Part shown: one piece after another, positions 23,751 through 34,123 of the stretch
Position numbering within the stretch: position 1 is the stretch's first letter
Layout of the letters: each line of letters starts with the position of its first letter
Source: Parasitella parasitica
Taxonomy: Eukaryota > Mucoromycota > Mucoromycetes > Mucorales > Mucoraceae
DNA length: 42,303 nt
Direction: 5' to 3'
Assembly: GCA_025201805.1 (NCBI GenBank)
Contig: MU619386.1
Coordinates: 33,543-75,845 of the forward strand
Notes under the pieces: generated by a model
What the model was told of the DNA's origin: nothing
Database searches by the model: none
Seen by the model: the letters and a program-made list of their open reading frames with translations, nothing else
Position numbers and translations under genes: made by a program

Positions 23751-26700
23751 ATGTCGCTTCTAGACGACTTTATTGAATCCTCAGAAGCAGCACATGGAAC
23801 ATCGACGGTTCAATACGGAGCCGATACGTTTACTTCAGGCAACGGGTTCGATGGACAAGATAGCGTTCGAGTAAGGACGAAATTCACAATTGTCACATAA
23901 CTTGAAACACATTAATCCTCACTCGTAAAATATAGCTGGAAACAGGCTACGTTTCCACAGGTTTTGGTCAAGTGGAAGAGCCCATTTTCGGTATTGACTA
24001 TGTACAATTTCAGATGCCTGCAAAGCTTGTGGATATGGCCGTCTCCAATAATATCCTTATTGTTGCGCTGGATACATATCGATTGCTGAGGATTGATTTG
24101 GATAATCCTTTAGAAGTTGAAGGTTTTTTACATATGCTCTTTTTTGGGGGGGGGGTTTATTTAAAACTAGTTGTACTAAAAAAAACCCATATTGCAGAAA
24201 TTGAAATTGTTCGCAAACCAAGTGATGGCAAAGTCAAGCAAATCTTTTTTGATCCAACTGGAAGGCATTTACTCATCACAACAGATCATGGCGAAAACTA
24301 TTATCTGTACGAGAGATGGAGAAAGACAAAGCCATTGCCCAAGTTCAAGGTAAAAAAGACAATATGATGGACAAAACGAATAAACTAACTCATTTTAAGG
24401 GGGTTATCATTACTTCTATTGCCTGGAATAAACAAGCAACATTAACAGATCCATGCACACGAGAAATTTTGATAGGCACAAAAAATGGCCTTATTTACGA
24501 GACATGCTTGGAGCCAGCAGATGAATACTTTAAAAAGGAGGAAAAGTACTTTAAACAAGTCTACTCGATTCATGAATCAACAATGCCAATCACTGGTCTT
24601 TATTTTGAGCAATTTCCTGTCAATAATCGAAAGTATTTTGTCATGGCCACCACAACGACCCGCATTTATCAGTTTATAGGCTTTGTTGGGCCTAATGCTA
24701 CAAATGGAACCCATTCACCAAGTCTTGGAAACGGCGATGTGGTGGAAGAACGAGGAGAAAAAGCCATGTTTGAAAAACTGTTCTCTAAATATGATGTGAA
24801 TCCGGGGTACCAGGAGTTGCCTGGTGAATTGCCTCATAGCGAATTGCATTTTTTCAGTCGGTTCCATGAGTTGCAACAGCAAGGCGTCGCAGAGTCGTTT
24901 GCCTGGCTTACTGGCCCTGGCATTTATCATGGTGCACTCGTATACGGATCTCAAAATGTAGGCGATAGTGTGGTGGATGATGTCCAATTGTTACAGTAAG
25001 TGAATTCAGTGAGACAGGGGAAGAGGCAGTGTTACTTAACAAGCCTCAGATATCCTGCTACACCTTCAGACGATGAATCTGGCAGATTAGTCACTGACAT
25101 TCCCATCTCGGTTGCATTGACTGAATTCCATTTTGTATTGCTTTACAAGGATCGTGTGCGAGCTATTTGTCAATTGAACGACCAAATTGTGTATGAAGAG
25201 ATGATACCAGTTGTAAGGCTATTATTTTCGCTTCAAACATTATTGATGCTAAATGATATCCATCCAGGGACAAGGCGAAAGTGTGATTAGCATGACAGTC
25301 GACGACATCAAAAAGACTTTTTGGGTGTATACTACATTGGCTATGTACGAGCTCACCATCAACAATGAGGAGCGCGATGTCTGGAAACTTTATTTGGAAA
25401 AGAAGAGATATAATTCAGCTCTGCGTTACTGCAAAGACCCTGCGCAGAAAGATAAAGTGTTGACCGCCCAAGCCAAAGATTACTTTAGCCAACGAAGATT
25501 TAAAATGAGTGCCGAGATATTTGCTGATAGCACGGTTCCGTTCGAAGAAGTGACGCTCATGTTTGTAGAGAAAGAGGAGGTGGATGCATTGCGAGTTTAC
25601 CTATCTAGTAAGCTGAGCCGATTGCAAAAGAATGACCAAACACAGAAGACCATGTTGGCTACATGGCTAGTTGAAATATACCTCTCCAAATTAAATGAGC
25701 TGGAAGATTTAGCGTCTTCGGCGCACTGCTCTCCTATACCAAACGAGGCCACTAGTCTGACACCAAATACAGAGGCTTATTTCCTGGAACAGCTGGATGA
25801 AGTGCGAGATGAATTCAAGACGTTCCTGGAAAGTTATAGCGGTAACTTGCATCGTCCTACTACCTACAAATTGATTACAAGCCACGGGCGAAACGAAGAG
25901 TTTCTGTTTTTTGCTTCCTTGATTGGAGACTATGATAAAGTAATCAGCCATTGGATTACCGAGAAGAACTGGACCAAAGCATTGGCCGTGCTTTCTAAAG
26001 AAGCTGATCCTGATGTGTTTTACAAATTCTCCCCTGTCTTGATGGAAAACGATCCCTATGAAACAGTGAATGTCTGGATGAGACAAAGCAACCTCAATCC
26101 CAGGCAACTAATTCCAGCTTTATTAAGATATGACCATAAAAGACTAATGGAAAAGTCAACCCAAGTAAATGTTTTCAAAATCGGGTGTCAGCTTTTAAGA
26201 ATGACCTAACAATATTGTCATAGAATCAAGCTATCCGTTATTTATCACACGTTGTAACATCGTTGAACAACACCGATCCTGCCATCCACAACTTTCTCCT
26301 GACACTGTATGCCACTCAAAAAACGACAGATGAAACCGCATTATTGACTTTTTTGAAAAATGAGGTAATTTTCCTGAATTACATGTGTACTGGAAAAAAA
26401 AAAAAAAAATCTAATCCTCAACAGGGCCGAGAAATGCATTACAATCTGGATTATGCCCTCAGATTATGCACACAAAATGGACGAACACAGAGTTGCGTAC
26501 ACATTTACAGCCAAATGGGGCTGTACGAAGAAGCAGTTAATTTAGCACTAAAGGTATTAGAAAAAGAACTGGTCTTGTTCAAGTAAGATTTGAATTTTAT
26601 TTATCCATATTAATTAGAATCATGACGTTGAACTTGCACGTATCAACGCGGATAAACCGGAAGACGATGAAGCCCTCCGAAAGAAACTCTGGCTTACCGT

Positions 26701-27613
26701 TGCGAAACATGTTGTGCAGGACACTAGGGATATTAAGTCTGCGCTAGAATTCTTAAAACAAAGTAATCTGCTTAAGATCGAAGATATACTGCCATTTTTC
26801 CCTGATTTTGTGCTGATTGACGACTTTAAGGTATACCTCAAAAAAAAAAAAAAAAGAAAAACACTATTATTGTCATGATGAGCTCATACTATAAATAGGA
26901 GGAAATCTGCGATGCCTTGGAGAAATACAATGATACAATCGATGATATTAAAATAGAAATGGACGAAGCTACCAAGAGTGGAGACAGCATCCGATTAGAT
27001 ATTCGAGAATTACGAAGCAGGTAGCACGTGCAACAGTCTCAGTGATTTACGTCTTCTAACAAAAAACTAGATTTTCTCTGGTCAATGCTGCAGATCAATG
27101 CTACTGCTGCCATTACCCTCTGTACAGTCGTTCATTTTACATGTTTCCATGCCAACATGGTTTCCATGGGGATTGTCTCTTGGACAAGGTAATGTAACAT
27201 GTGGTAAAACAAAAAAAAAAAAAAAAAAGAGGTTTACTCAACAAAACAAAAACCCATAGATGTACAAGGTTTTACCTGCTCGACACATGAAGCGTGTCAG
27301 AATAATCCAGGATTCAATCGCCAAGGAAACTAATAGCAATAATTCACCTCGCAGTAGTTCCAGATTGCCTTTTGGTACTACAACACGATTTATGAACACT
27401 GCCAAAAACGTAATATTCCCATCAGATGCAGTTCATGAAGAAAACAAGATTGATCCCGACTTGACAATGGGAAAATCCGAACAATTGCGCGAGGAACTAG
27501 ACGATATTATAGCTAGTGAGTGCGTTTTATGTGGTGATATCATGATCAAATCGATTGATCAGCCATTTATTGGTGATGAGGAAATAGATGTCGCTTCGAG
27601 TTGGGCCATTTAA
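23751..27613 (+). CDS. VPS18: Vacuolar sorting protein Vps18/Pep3
   Basis: Core subunit of the CORVET and HOPS tethering complexes on endosomes and vacuoles. Twelve exons (23751-23870, 23936-24122, 24198-24349, 24400-24995, 25050-25212, 25268-26164, 26224-26364, 26425-26553, 26618-26830, 26899-27020, 27071-27188, 27260-27613) encode 1063 aa, the usual family size. The N-terminal half is the beta-propeller (Pep3/Vps18 domain). The middle is a helical clathrin-repeat region with NYSxALRYCK- and YEEAVNLALK-type helices. A coiled coil lies near 875-905. A C-terminal RING-H2 starts at C917 (CYCCHYPL, then PCQHGFHGDC, then CVLCG). Intron 2 (24123-24197) has a poor GTTTTT donor, a run of ten Gs, no stop and a length divisible by three, so it could be retained without breaking the frame. 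Homopolymer A-runs sit in three other introns. Confidence 0.95.
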
Positions 27614-27749
27614 AATAAACTTGTAGTAGTATTAGCTTTCTTGAATTACGTTTATTATTTGTTGTTTATATGATGCTCGTTGGGTGTTCTAAAAACCTGC
27701 TACCCGCATTTGAGTCCACATAACATATCTCATCCCGACGTCAGTTAGC

Positions 27750-27780
27750 TATAAAAAAGGTTAATGAGATGTATATAAAT
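27750..27780 (+). promoter_or_regulatory. TATA elements of the lectin gene
   Basis: TATAAAAA at 27750-27757 and TATATAAAT at 27772-27780 lie 75-105 bp upstream of the ATG, followed by a T/C-rich leader. This layout fits a strongly expressed gene. Confidence 0.45.
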
Positions 27781-27854
27781 ACCCTCAATCAAATTATACA
27801 AAAGCATTTTTCTCTTTACAATTAACTCTTATTTTACACAATTCATCTGTTTAA

Positions 27855-28433
27855 ATGACTGCAGCTATTCCCCAAGGCCCATTCTTCATTGTATCAAAGG
27901 TTTGCTCAGCATGTGTGCCTCTAATTCGCCATGTCTCATTTTTTATTTTATTTTTATGCAAGTTTAACAAGCGTGTGCTTGATGTCGAAGGTGCTTCTAC
28001 CAAAGATAATGCCAAGATCTGCGTATGGAGGAGGAAGGAGAACAATGATAACGAAAACCAATTATGGGAATACAGAAACGGTAACTTTGTAAACCTTCAC
28101 AGTGGTAAGGTGCTTGATATCAAGGGAAGCAAGACCAAGTCTGAAGGTAAGTTTTGAACACATTACGGTAGTTACTATGAGCAACTAGAATTGACCATTT
28201 ATTTTACAAAAGCTCGTCTCATCCAACACGAAAAGGCTACTTCCAAGGATGAAGACATTGCAAAGCAGCAATGGACGCTCGATCACGAAGGCTACATCCA
28301 CATTTCTTCCGATCCTAAATTTGTTCTAGATATCAAGGGCTCCGAGGACGAAGATGGTGCTGAAGTCATCTTGTATGAAAAGCGCAGTGGTGCCGTCGCT
28401 GCTAACCAACAGTGGGAGCTCATTCGTCGCTAA
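27855..28433 (+). CDS. Single-domain beta-trefoil (ricin B-type fold) lectin-like protein
   Basis: Three exons (27855-27899, 27963-28146, 28213-28433) encode 149 aa. The protein consists of one beta-trefoil: repeats of the kind KRVLDVEG...NQLWEY, GKVLDIKG..., QQWTLDHEGYIHI, and FVLDIKGSEDEDGAEVILYEKR...NQQWELI, with the Q-x-W motifs of the family. It has no signal peptide and no attached enzymatic domain, so it is a cytoplasmic lectin-type protein by inference; the fold alone does not imply toxicity. Such genes are common in Mucorales. Intron 1 (27900-27962) has a weak GTTTGC donor, is 63 nt and contains no stop, so retention would insert 21 mostly hydrophobic residues in frame. A TATA-bearing promoter lies upstream. 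Confidence 0.9.
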
Positions 28434-28644
28434 ATATTCACATTTGCAGGAACATGTTTTAAACAAGGTGAATAAAATATTATTGTTATTACGTCTTTTT
28501 CAAAACATATGAAATGTAATGGCTACAGTTATACATGTATCGTGCTATTAAAAAACATAACAACATCAGTGTATAACCCTTGCCTAATCTTGTTTCATCA
28601 AATGTGTCAGTAAAACCCATGGCAGCAAATGAACCGAGAAAGCA

Positions 28645-28652
28645 TATAAAAG
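28645..28652 (+). promoter_or_regulatory. TATA box of the GDSL hydrolase gene
   Basis: TATAAAAG lies 66 bp upstream of the ATG at 28711. Confidence 0.5.
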
Positions 28653-28710
28653 GGCAATTGAGATGTTTGAATGTAAAGGCATTATCATTCAATTAATTTA
28701 TTAACCCACA

Positions 28711-29571
28711 ATGAGACTCTCCGTTATTGCTTCTCTCGTCGCTTTGTCTGCTTCTGCCGTTTCTGCCACTGCTGACAAAATTGTCGTCTTTGCTGATAGT
28801 TATACCGACGATGGTAATGACTATAGCAACAGCCAGTTCCCTCCTTCTCCTCCTTATTATGAAGGCAGATTCTCCAACGGCCCTACTTGGCTTGAACATG
28901 TTGCTAAGAGTGTCTCTGTCCCTGTTGAAAACCACGGTTACGGCGGTGCGACCACCGATAACGCAGATGTCTACAGCGAATTCAATGGTTGGACAGTTCC
29001 CGGCCTGAAACAGCAAGTTTCTACATTGAAATCCAATGGTACTGCTGATAGTTTGTATGTCATTGAAATTGCCTACAATGATTTGAACTCCATCATCAAT
29101 CCTGATCAATACAAGGTCGTCAACAAGAACCTCACTTACGAAAAGGTCGGCCAAAATGTGGTCAGTGCCGTCAAGGATATTGTCACCAAATATCATGCAA
29201 AGGAATTCGCCTTCTTCAATGTGGCTCCATTCGATAAGTGGCCCGTTATCAAGGATGCTGACAAGCCCAAGGCCAAGAAGCTGATTGACGACTACAATGA
29301 GTACATTGAGTCAGAGATCAAGAAAATCAGCACTATCAACGCAAAGTTTTACGATCTCCATGGATGGTTTTTGGAAAAAATCGCCAACCCTGCCCCCTTG
29401 GGTTTGTCTGTCACTAATGGTCCTTGCGTCTGGGGTATCGGTAACACCACTGCTTGTTCTGATACTGATAAGCACTTCTTCTGGGATTCTTACCACCCTG
29501 AGGCCAAGGTCCACAAAGCTTGGGGTGAATGGGCCATTGACTTATTCAAAAATGATTATCAAATCAACTAA
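28711..29571 (+). CDS. Secreted GDSL/SGNH-family acylhydrolase
   Basis: Single-exon 286-aa protein with a clear signal peptide (about residues 1-19, cleavage near SATA). Block I is FADSYTDDGN with nucleophile Ser30, followed by GRFSNGPTW (52-60), a block II GYGGATTDN (76-84), block III at 121-124 and block V DSYHPE (259-264) giving the catalytic Asp/His pair. Block III is AYND rather than the usual GxND, so the oxyanion-hole asparagine is kept but the leading Gly is Ala. Family members are esterases, lipases or carbohydrate deacetylases acting outside the cell; the substrate here is unknown. Two Cys near the C-terminal third (in GPCVWGIGNTTACSD) probably form a disulfide. GC-rich third positions and no introns, unlike its neighbours, fit high expression. 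Confidence 0.9.
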   Translation: MRLSVIASLVALSASAVSATADKIVVFADSYTDDGNDYSNSQFPPSPPYYEGRFSNGPTWLEHVAKSVSVPVENHGYGGATTDNADVYSEFNGWTVPGLKQQVSTLKSNGTADSLYVIEIAYNDLNSIINPDQYKVVNKNLTYEKVGQNVVSAVKDIVTKYHAKEFAFFNVAPFDKWPVIKDADKPKAKKLIDDYNEYIESEIKKISTINAKFYDLHGWFLEKIANPAPLGLSVTNGPCVWGIGNTTACSDTDKHFFWDSYHPEAKVHKAWGEWAIDLFKNDYQIN

Positions 29572-29922
29572 TTCATTTCTGTCTTGCATCCATAGCGTTT
29601 GCTTGAAACACGAATAAATAATAAACAATTTTGCATATAATACCGTATACATTATTGAGATTCAAGCACCATTTGTATGTGTACATTAATAACACACAGA
29701 TACCTTGGTAACCAGGAACATTTCGTATTTGCCTTGAAAGTAAACTGGCGCTATATTCTGGGTACATATAGTTACATCATTAAAAACCAATTTTGATAAT
29801 ATAGAATAGAACATAGCCCATTGAAACAAAATTGCCAATTGAATCGATGATAAATTCCCTTTCAAGAAGAAATCTATTTTTTTTTCTCTTTTTATATTTA
29901 CAATAATAGTAGTCCGTAAATA
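29572..29922. other. Spacer between GDSL hydrolase and POLD4
   Basis: 350 bp holding an AATAAATAATAAA-type polyadenylation region at about 29613-29626 for the hydrolase and a T-rich leader (29875-29900) before POLD4. No gene is seen. Confidence 0.45.
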
Positions 29923-30449
29923 ATGCCTCCCAAGAAACGACAGAGTCAATCGACGCTTAATTTACATAAAACCCGCCGAAACACTATACAACAGCAACAG
30001 CAACAACACCATAAATCAATTGATGACAATGTCATCCAAATTGGCAAGCAGAAGCAGCATAAGCAACCAGAAACTAATGCGCAAGTAGAAACTAAAAAAC
30101 TTGAAAGTAAGTCTTTATGAATCAATAATTACATCATTTGCAGTACATTCACGAAACTATATTATTAGTTCATCAAGAACATTTAAACGAGACAGACAAG
30201 CTGCTGAGGGCATTTGATTTAAACTACGATTTTGGCCCTTGTGTCGGCATGAAAAGATTGGATAGATGGGGTATAATAATGTTGCATAAATTTAATGCCC
30301 AATGCAGATATGATTGACGGAAATGTATTTACGTAGAGCGTGCTCAGAAGTTGGGACTGAATCCACCAGTTAATGTAAGGGAGATATTGATAAAGGATAA
30401 GGCTCAAACGTATGCAGAATCTGTCTTTCATCAATTCCGAATGATTTAG
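29923..30449 (+). CDS. POLD4: DNA polymerase delta subunit 4 (Cdm1/POLD4-like)
   Basis: Small accessory subunit that stabilises polymerase delta at the replication fork. Three exons (29923-30106, 30169-30270, 30337-30449) encode 132 aa. The conserved C-terminal half reads LLRAFDLNYDFGPCVGMKRL, DRWERAQKLGLNPPVNVREIL, the signature of this family. The N-terminal half is basic and Gln/His-rich; an initial KKRQSQSTLNLHKTRR could serve as the PCNA-binding element found in this region of homologues, though it is not a perfect PIP box. Introns split the conserved block precisely (DRW/GER). Saccharomyces cerevisiae lacks this subunit, whereas S. pombe and animals have it. The match is strong despite the small size. 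Confidence 0.9.
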
Positions 30450-30588
30450 ACTAAATATCATATATATATATTATATATGTATATGTATATACCATTTAAA
30501 TAAACCCATGGCATCAACAAAGGTCCATGATGTATTATCATCGCAATCGTTTAAACTCCATTTAAATGGTTTAGTCCCTCACATATCA

Positions 30589-30596
30589 TATAAAAA
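30589..30596 (+). promoter_or_regulatory. TATA box of the 93-aa protein gene
   Basis: TATAAAAA lies 73 bp upstream of the ATG at 30662, followed by a C/T-rich leader. Confidence 0.45.
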
Positions 30597-30661
30597 CCCA
30601 TCCATATCATGGTGTGTCGTATCTTCCCTTCCCCTAACATCATATTCGTAATATAACCAAA

Positions 30662-30943
30662 ATGTCTCATAACGGAAAGCAACAAATCGCCCACGCTGAA
30701 GCTGCGTTAAATGCTGGTCGTGTCGATGAAAAATCTAACAGGGGTCATAACCAAATGTTTGATACTCTCAAGGAATTAGAAGATCATCATAGAAAGGAAT
30801 TTGCTCATGGTGCTACCAAGAAATCTCGCGGCGAACTGATGGATGAACAATTAGCTGAAGAAGATAGAGAAACTGTCCAGAAAATGGAGCAAGCTCATAT
30901 GCAAAGAGAGCAGGCTCACCAACACAAGCACAAGTCTGATTAA
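30662..30943 (+). CDS. Small polar helical protein, unknown function
   Basis: Single-exon 93-aa protein. It is almost wholly charged and polar (Glu, Lys, His, Gln, Asn) with helix-favouring spacing, one hydrophobic strip (IAHAEAAL... MFDTLKEL) and a His/Lys-rich end (HQHKHKSD). There is no signal peptide, membrane segment or Cys. The TATA box and leader upstream, the clean Kozak-like AAAATGTC and a stop followed by AAATATAATAATTGGAAATAAA-like 3' signals argue that it is a real gene. I do not recognise a family. A desiccation- or stress-induced hydrophilic protein is one possibility, but nothing in the sequence proves it. Confidence 0.7.
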   Translation: MSHNGKQQIAHAEAALNAGRVDEKSNRGHNQMFDTLKELEDHHRKEFAHGATKKSRGELMDEQLAEEDRETVQKMEQAHMQREQAHQHKHKSD

Positions 30944-31105
30944 ACGTATTGAGTACTCTTTTGATCATTTGTAAATATAATAATTGGAAATAAACAAGAC
31001 ATTTTTCAATTAGGAGGAATCTATACAAAGCTACATTTCAATTCACAGTATTTATATGTCATATACACATTTTTTTTTTACAGTTATAATGAGCAATCGA
31101 AAAAT

Positions 31106-32624
31106 TCAAGATGCACCTGTCGCCCACTTTTTGATCATTTGCGAACAGTTATACTTTAAAACTGCCTCGGTAACTTGGGCCTGTTCCAACATGAGCTTTG
31201 TCATACGAAATTCTTTAGGACATTTTCCAGGAGCGTCAACCGGGCAAACCAATTCAAACATCTGTAAATTCTCAAAAGCCTAGGAGTTTAGGATGCACTT
31301 GTGTCAGCCAATTACATTATAAAAAAAATAATAGGGCGGCAAACAGTTACCTTTAACGCAACTGGTTGTTTGTATAATTTCATACCAAATCCCATGCCGT
31401 TTATTTGGGTTCTGTTCATGAAATCCTTGTATTCATCATAAACCATTTGAAAGTTGAACGTTGTCACATCTTTCTCCAGTAGCTTCTTCATGCTAATGAT
31501 CAGGATCAATTCCAATAATGCAATGCCCTTTAACAATTCTGTTTTTGAATCCGCTCGCTGTATAAGACTTGACTCTGTGAATTCTTCAGCCGATAAAAAT
31601 GGCGCTGTTTCTTGTAGCTTGCAAATGGGTGGAAACTAGACATTGTCAGTGAAATGAGTTCCTCTTTTTTTTTTCTTGACACTAGTTGAAACTTACACAT
31701 ATCTTTTGAAACATTCGAATGTCCTTGGAAATGTCGAAAATACGTCTCAAAATGCCATTGACCGTAGGATTCTGAAATAGTTCTTCAAGGCCGAGATTAA
31801 ACGCTTCACTTCCTCTGTAGTCATCAGGCAATGCCAGTATTCCTTTTGCAATGTTGAGGAATTCGCCGAAATTAGGCGACGGAAACAGATAAATTTGTCT
31901 ATGCGAGAATCTAGATTTGACTCTTTTTTCAAGTAAATCGAGCGCATCTAAGCGACAAGTTAGCCCAATGACAGCCATGGGATTCTGAGCACTCTGTGCA
32001 GCGTCAAACAGGTTATACAAGAGAGCTTGCTTGGGATGCTGAGCAAATAGATCGAACTCATCCAACACAAATATCACTGGCAGCGAGGATTTGTCGCCTG
32101 ATTTCAGGAGGGATAGCAGATAATCAAAAGAATCTGCAAATGAGGCCTAGAAAAATATAAATGGTCAGCTCAAGTGCACATCTTTGCTGCTTCTGTTTTG
32201 TGATTCTTACAAAGCTGCGTTCAGGACGGTCTTGTTGTTCGCTGACTAGTTGCCGGGAAATCTCATTCAAAGCAAGTCGATCGTTGATTTCAGTTAGCCC
32301 ATTGAGCTTGACAAGACAGAATTCATTCTCCAGATCTTGAAGATCGCGTAGTACAGTTCGTACCAAGGTGGATTTTCCAGTGCCTCGGTTGCCTACGATC
32401 AGACAAGAGTTGCTTTCTCCTGATGTCACTGTCTGCTTCAGGATTCTGTATAACGTGTTGTATTCTTTGTCAATTCCGCACAGTTCATTGGGGAGCTCAA
32501 TGCCATTCAATCGCCCAAGTAATAAGGATTGTGCTTTCGAAATGTCAATGTCTGATGATGCGGTTTTCAAATTTTTGGGCGATTTGCTTTGGTGCTTGTC
32601 GTCTTGAAAAGAACGTTTCGACAT
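31106..32624 (-). CDS. ORC4: Origin recognition complex subunit 4
   Basis: AAA+ subunit of ORC that marks replication origins. Four exons (32211-32624, 31697-32146, 31351-31635, 31106-31279) encode 440 aa, matching the roughly 436 aa of animal ORC4. Walker A is GNRGTGKST (78-86) and Walker B VIFVLDEFD (162-170). The sensor-1 and arginine-finger region has AVIGLTCRLDALDLLEKRVKSRFSHR, and the ORC4 C-terminal winged-helix part has the typical MVYDEYKDF segment. The same frame stays open upstream to another ATG at 32756, adding 44 residues. I prefer 32624 because the family length fits, but the longer form cannot be excluded. The start lies 375 bp from the 3' end of the KpsF-like gene on the same strand. 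Confidence 0.95.
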
Positions 32625-32998
32625 GATTTGGCGAGTATCCAAATGAAAGGGTTTTTGAGAGTATGCCAAATCCCTTGGATGTGACTTATTTGAAGTAAAC
32701 GCAGCTTTTGGCAGTCGCTCACTACGGTACCGTATTCGTGACAAACCGGTAGACATCGATAGTGCGATACAGTACTTCGATTTGCTTCATACAAGAAAGC
32801 AGGCTAGCTGAAAATGAATGGTATCATGTGTATCCAAATCTAGGTAATCTGTCAAATAGACGACAGACAGTAGCAGCAACTCATTAAAGATGTTGAGAGA
32901 AAAGTGCAAGTGGTTTATTTGTTTGGGTTGTGAGGGAGTGAGAGTATATGAGAGGTAGTAAAAGTACACGTTATGATATTAAAGAATGTAAAGTCTAC
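32625..32998. other. Spacer between KpsF-like gene and ORC4
   Basis: About 370 bp that serve as ORC4 promoter and KpsF-like 3' region. It includes the in-frame ORC4 extension (32625-32756). No other gene is seen. Confidence 0.45.
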
Positions 32999-34123
32999 TT
33001 AGAATAGCTCTTGCAGATCTTTTAGTGTAATAACGCCCATCCAGTTCATGTCGCTGCTATTTAGCACTGGTAACAGAGGAATGCTCTTTTCTTTCATGAG
33101 TGCAACTGCGTCTGAAGCCAGTCCTTCGTCATGAAAGATAACTGGATTTGCAGACATGATATCCACTGCGCGGATTTGAAAAATGCCTTCCTTGGTGGCG
33201 GATTTTAACACTCTGTGTATATCGCCATGAGTGATAACGCCCACAATCCGAGTGCATTTAGAAGACGAAATGTCGTAATCTTCGACCGAGGACGTTTCTG
33301 AAATGGGTGGCGATGGAAATAGACAGCTATTGCTGACAGCTTCTTCTGAATTATGATGGCTCTCCGAAAAGTCGTCCTCCAGCACAATTACACCGCAGCC
33401 TTTAGGATGTTGAGTCATTTCCATGATAACAATGTCCAATGATGTATTTCTCTTCACTGTGGCGACTTTGGACGAATCAATAACAATGTCTTTGACTTTT
33501 AATAGTAATCTTCTGCCTAAAGAGCCGCCTGGATGATTCAGCGCAAAGCCATCGGTAGTAAATGTCCGTAGTTTTGCTAGAGTCAAAGCCAAGGCATCGC
33601 CCAAAGCTAATGTCAGCGTAGTTGATGAGGTTGGAGCAGGAATGTCACCGGCTTCGCGCTGTACGTATCCATCAATCCAAGCAGCACATTCTCTGGCCAG
33701 CTTGCTCTTTGCATTGCCACCTAAGCCAATGACTGGGATTTGACGATGCTTTAAGCTAGGCAGCAGTGTGAGCAGTTCTTCAGTATTCCCAGAAAATGAT
33801 AAAGCCAAGACAACATCATGGGACTGCACTGTACCAAGATCGCCATGCAATGCCTCCACAGGGTGCAAAAACGTAGCACATGTGCCAGTTGACAGCATGG
33901 TAGCCACAATTTTCTCGCCAATCTTTCCAGACTTCCCCACACCAGTAACAATGACCTTTCCTCCCGCATCCAGCGACTTGAACATGAGGTAAATTGCTTG
34001 ATGGAATCCATCTCTTGAGTCTGTATTGCTCTTCAATCGCTGTGCAGCTTCATTTATACTCAAAGCTTCTTCAATTAAGATGTTTGAAGCATTGTCAATG
34101 ATATCCCGGGTTGTTTCAAGCAT
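32999..34123 (-). CDS. KpsF/GutQ-like SIS-CBS sugar-phosphate isomerase
   Basis: Single-exon 374-aa protein. The SIS domain (about 42-180) carries TGVGKSGKIGEKIVATMLSTG, then the HPVEALHGDLG segment with the conserved His pair (87 and 93), and SFSGNTEEL. The linker has the family mark NHPGGSLGRRLL (196-207). Two CBS domains follow (about 208-374), with GVITHGDIHR and a closing GVITLKDLQELF. Bacterial members interconvert arabinose-5-phosphate and ribulose-5-phosphate for KDO synthesis. Fungi make no KDO, so the physiological reaction here is open. An insert of about 45 Ser-rich residues interrupts the CBS pair (near residues 255-295). A TATATAA element lies about 70 bp upstream. It has no introns in a gene set that is otherwise intron-rich. 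Confidence 0.92.
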   Translation of the reverse strand: MLETTRDIIDNASNILIEEALSINEAAQRLKSNTDSRDGFHQAIYLMFKSLDAGGKVIVTGVGKSGKIGEKIVATMLSTGTCATFLHPVEALHGDLGTVQSHDVVLALSFSGNTEELLTLLPSLKHRQIPVIGLGGNAKSKLARECAAWIDGYVQREAGDIPAPTSSTTLTLALGDALALTLAKLRTFTTDGFALNHPGGSLGRRLLLKVKDIVIDSSKVATVKRNTSLDIVIMEMTQHPKGCGVIVLEDDFSESHHNSEEAVSNSCLFPSPPISETSSVEDYDISSSKCTRIVGVITHGDIHRVLKSATKEGIFQIRAVDIMSANPVIFHDEGLASDAVALMKEKSIPLLPVLNSSDMNWMGVITLKDLQELF

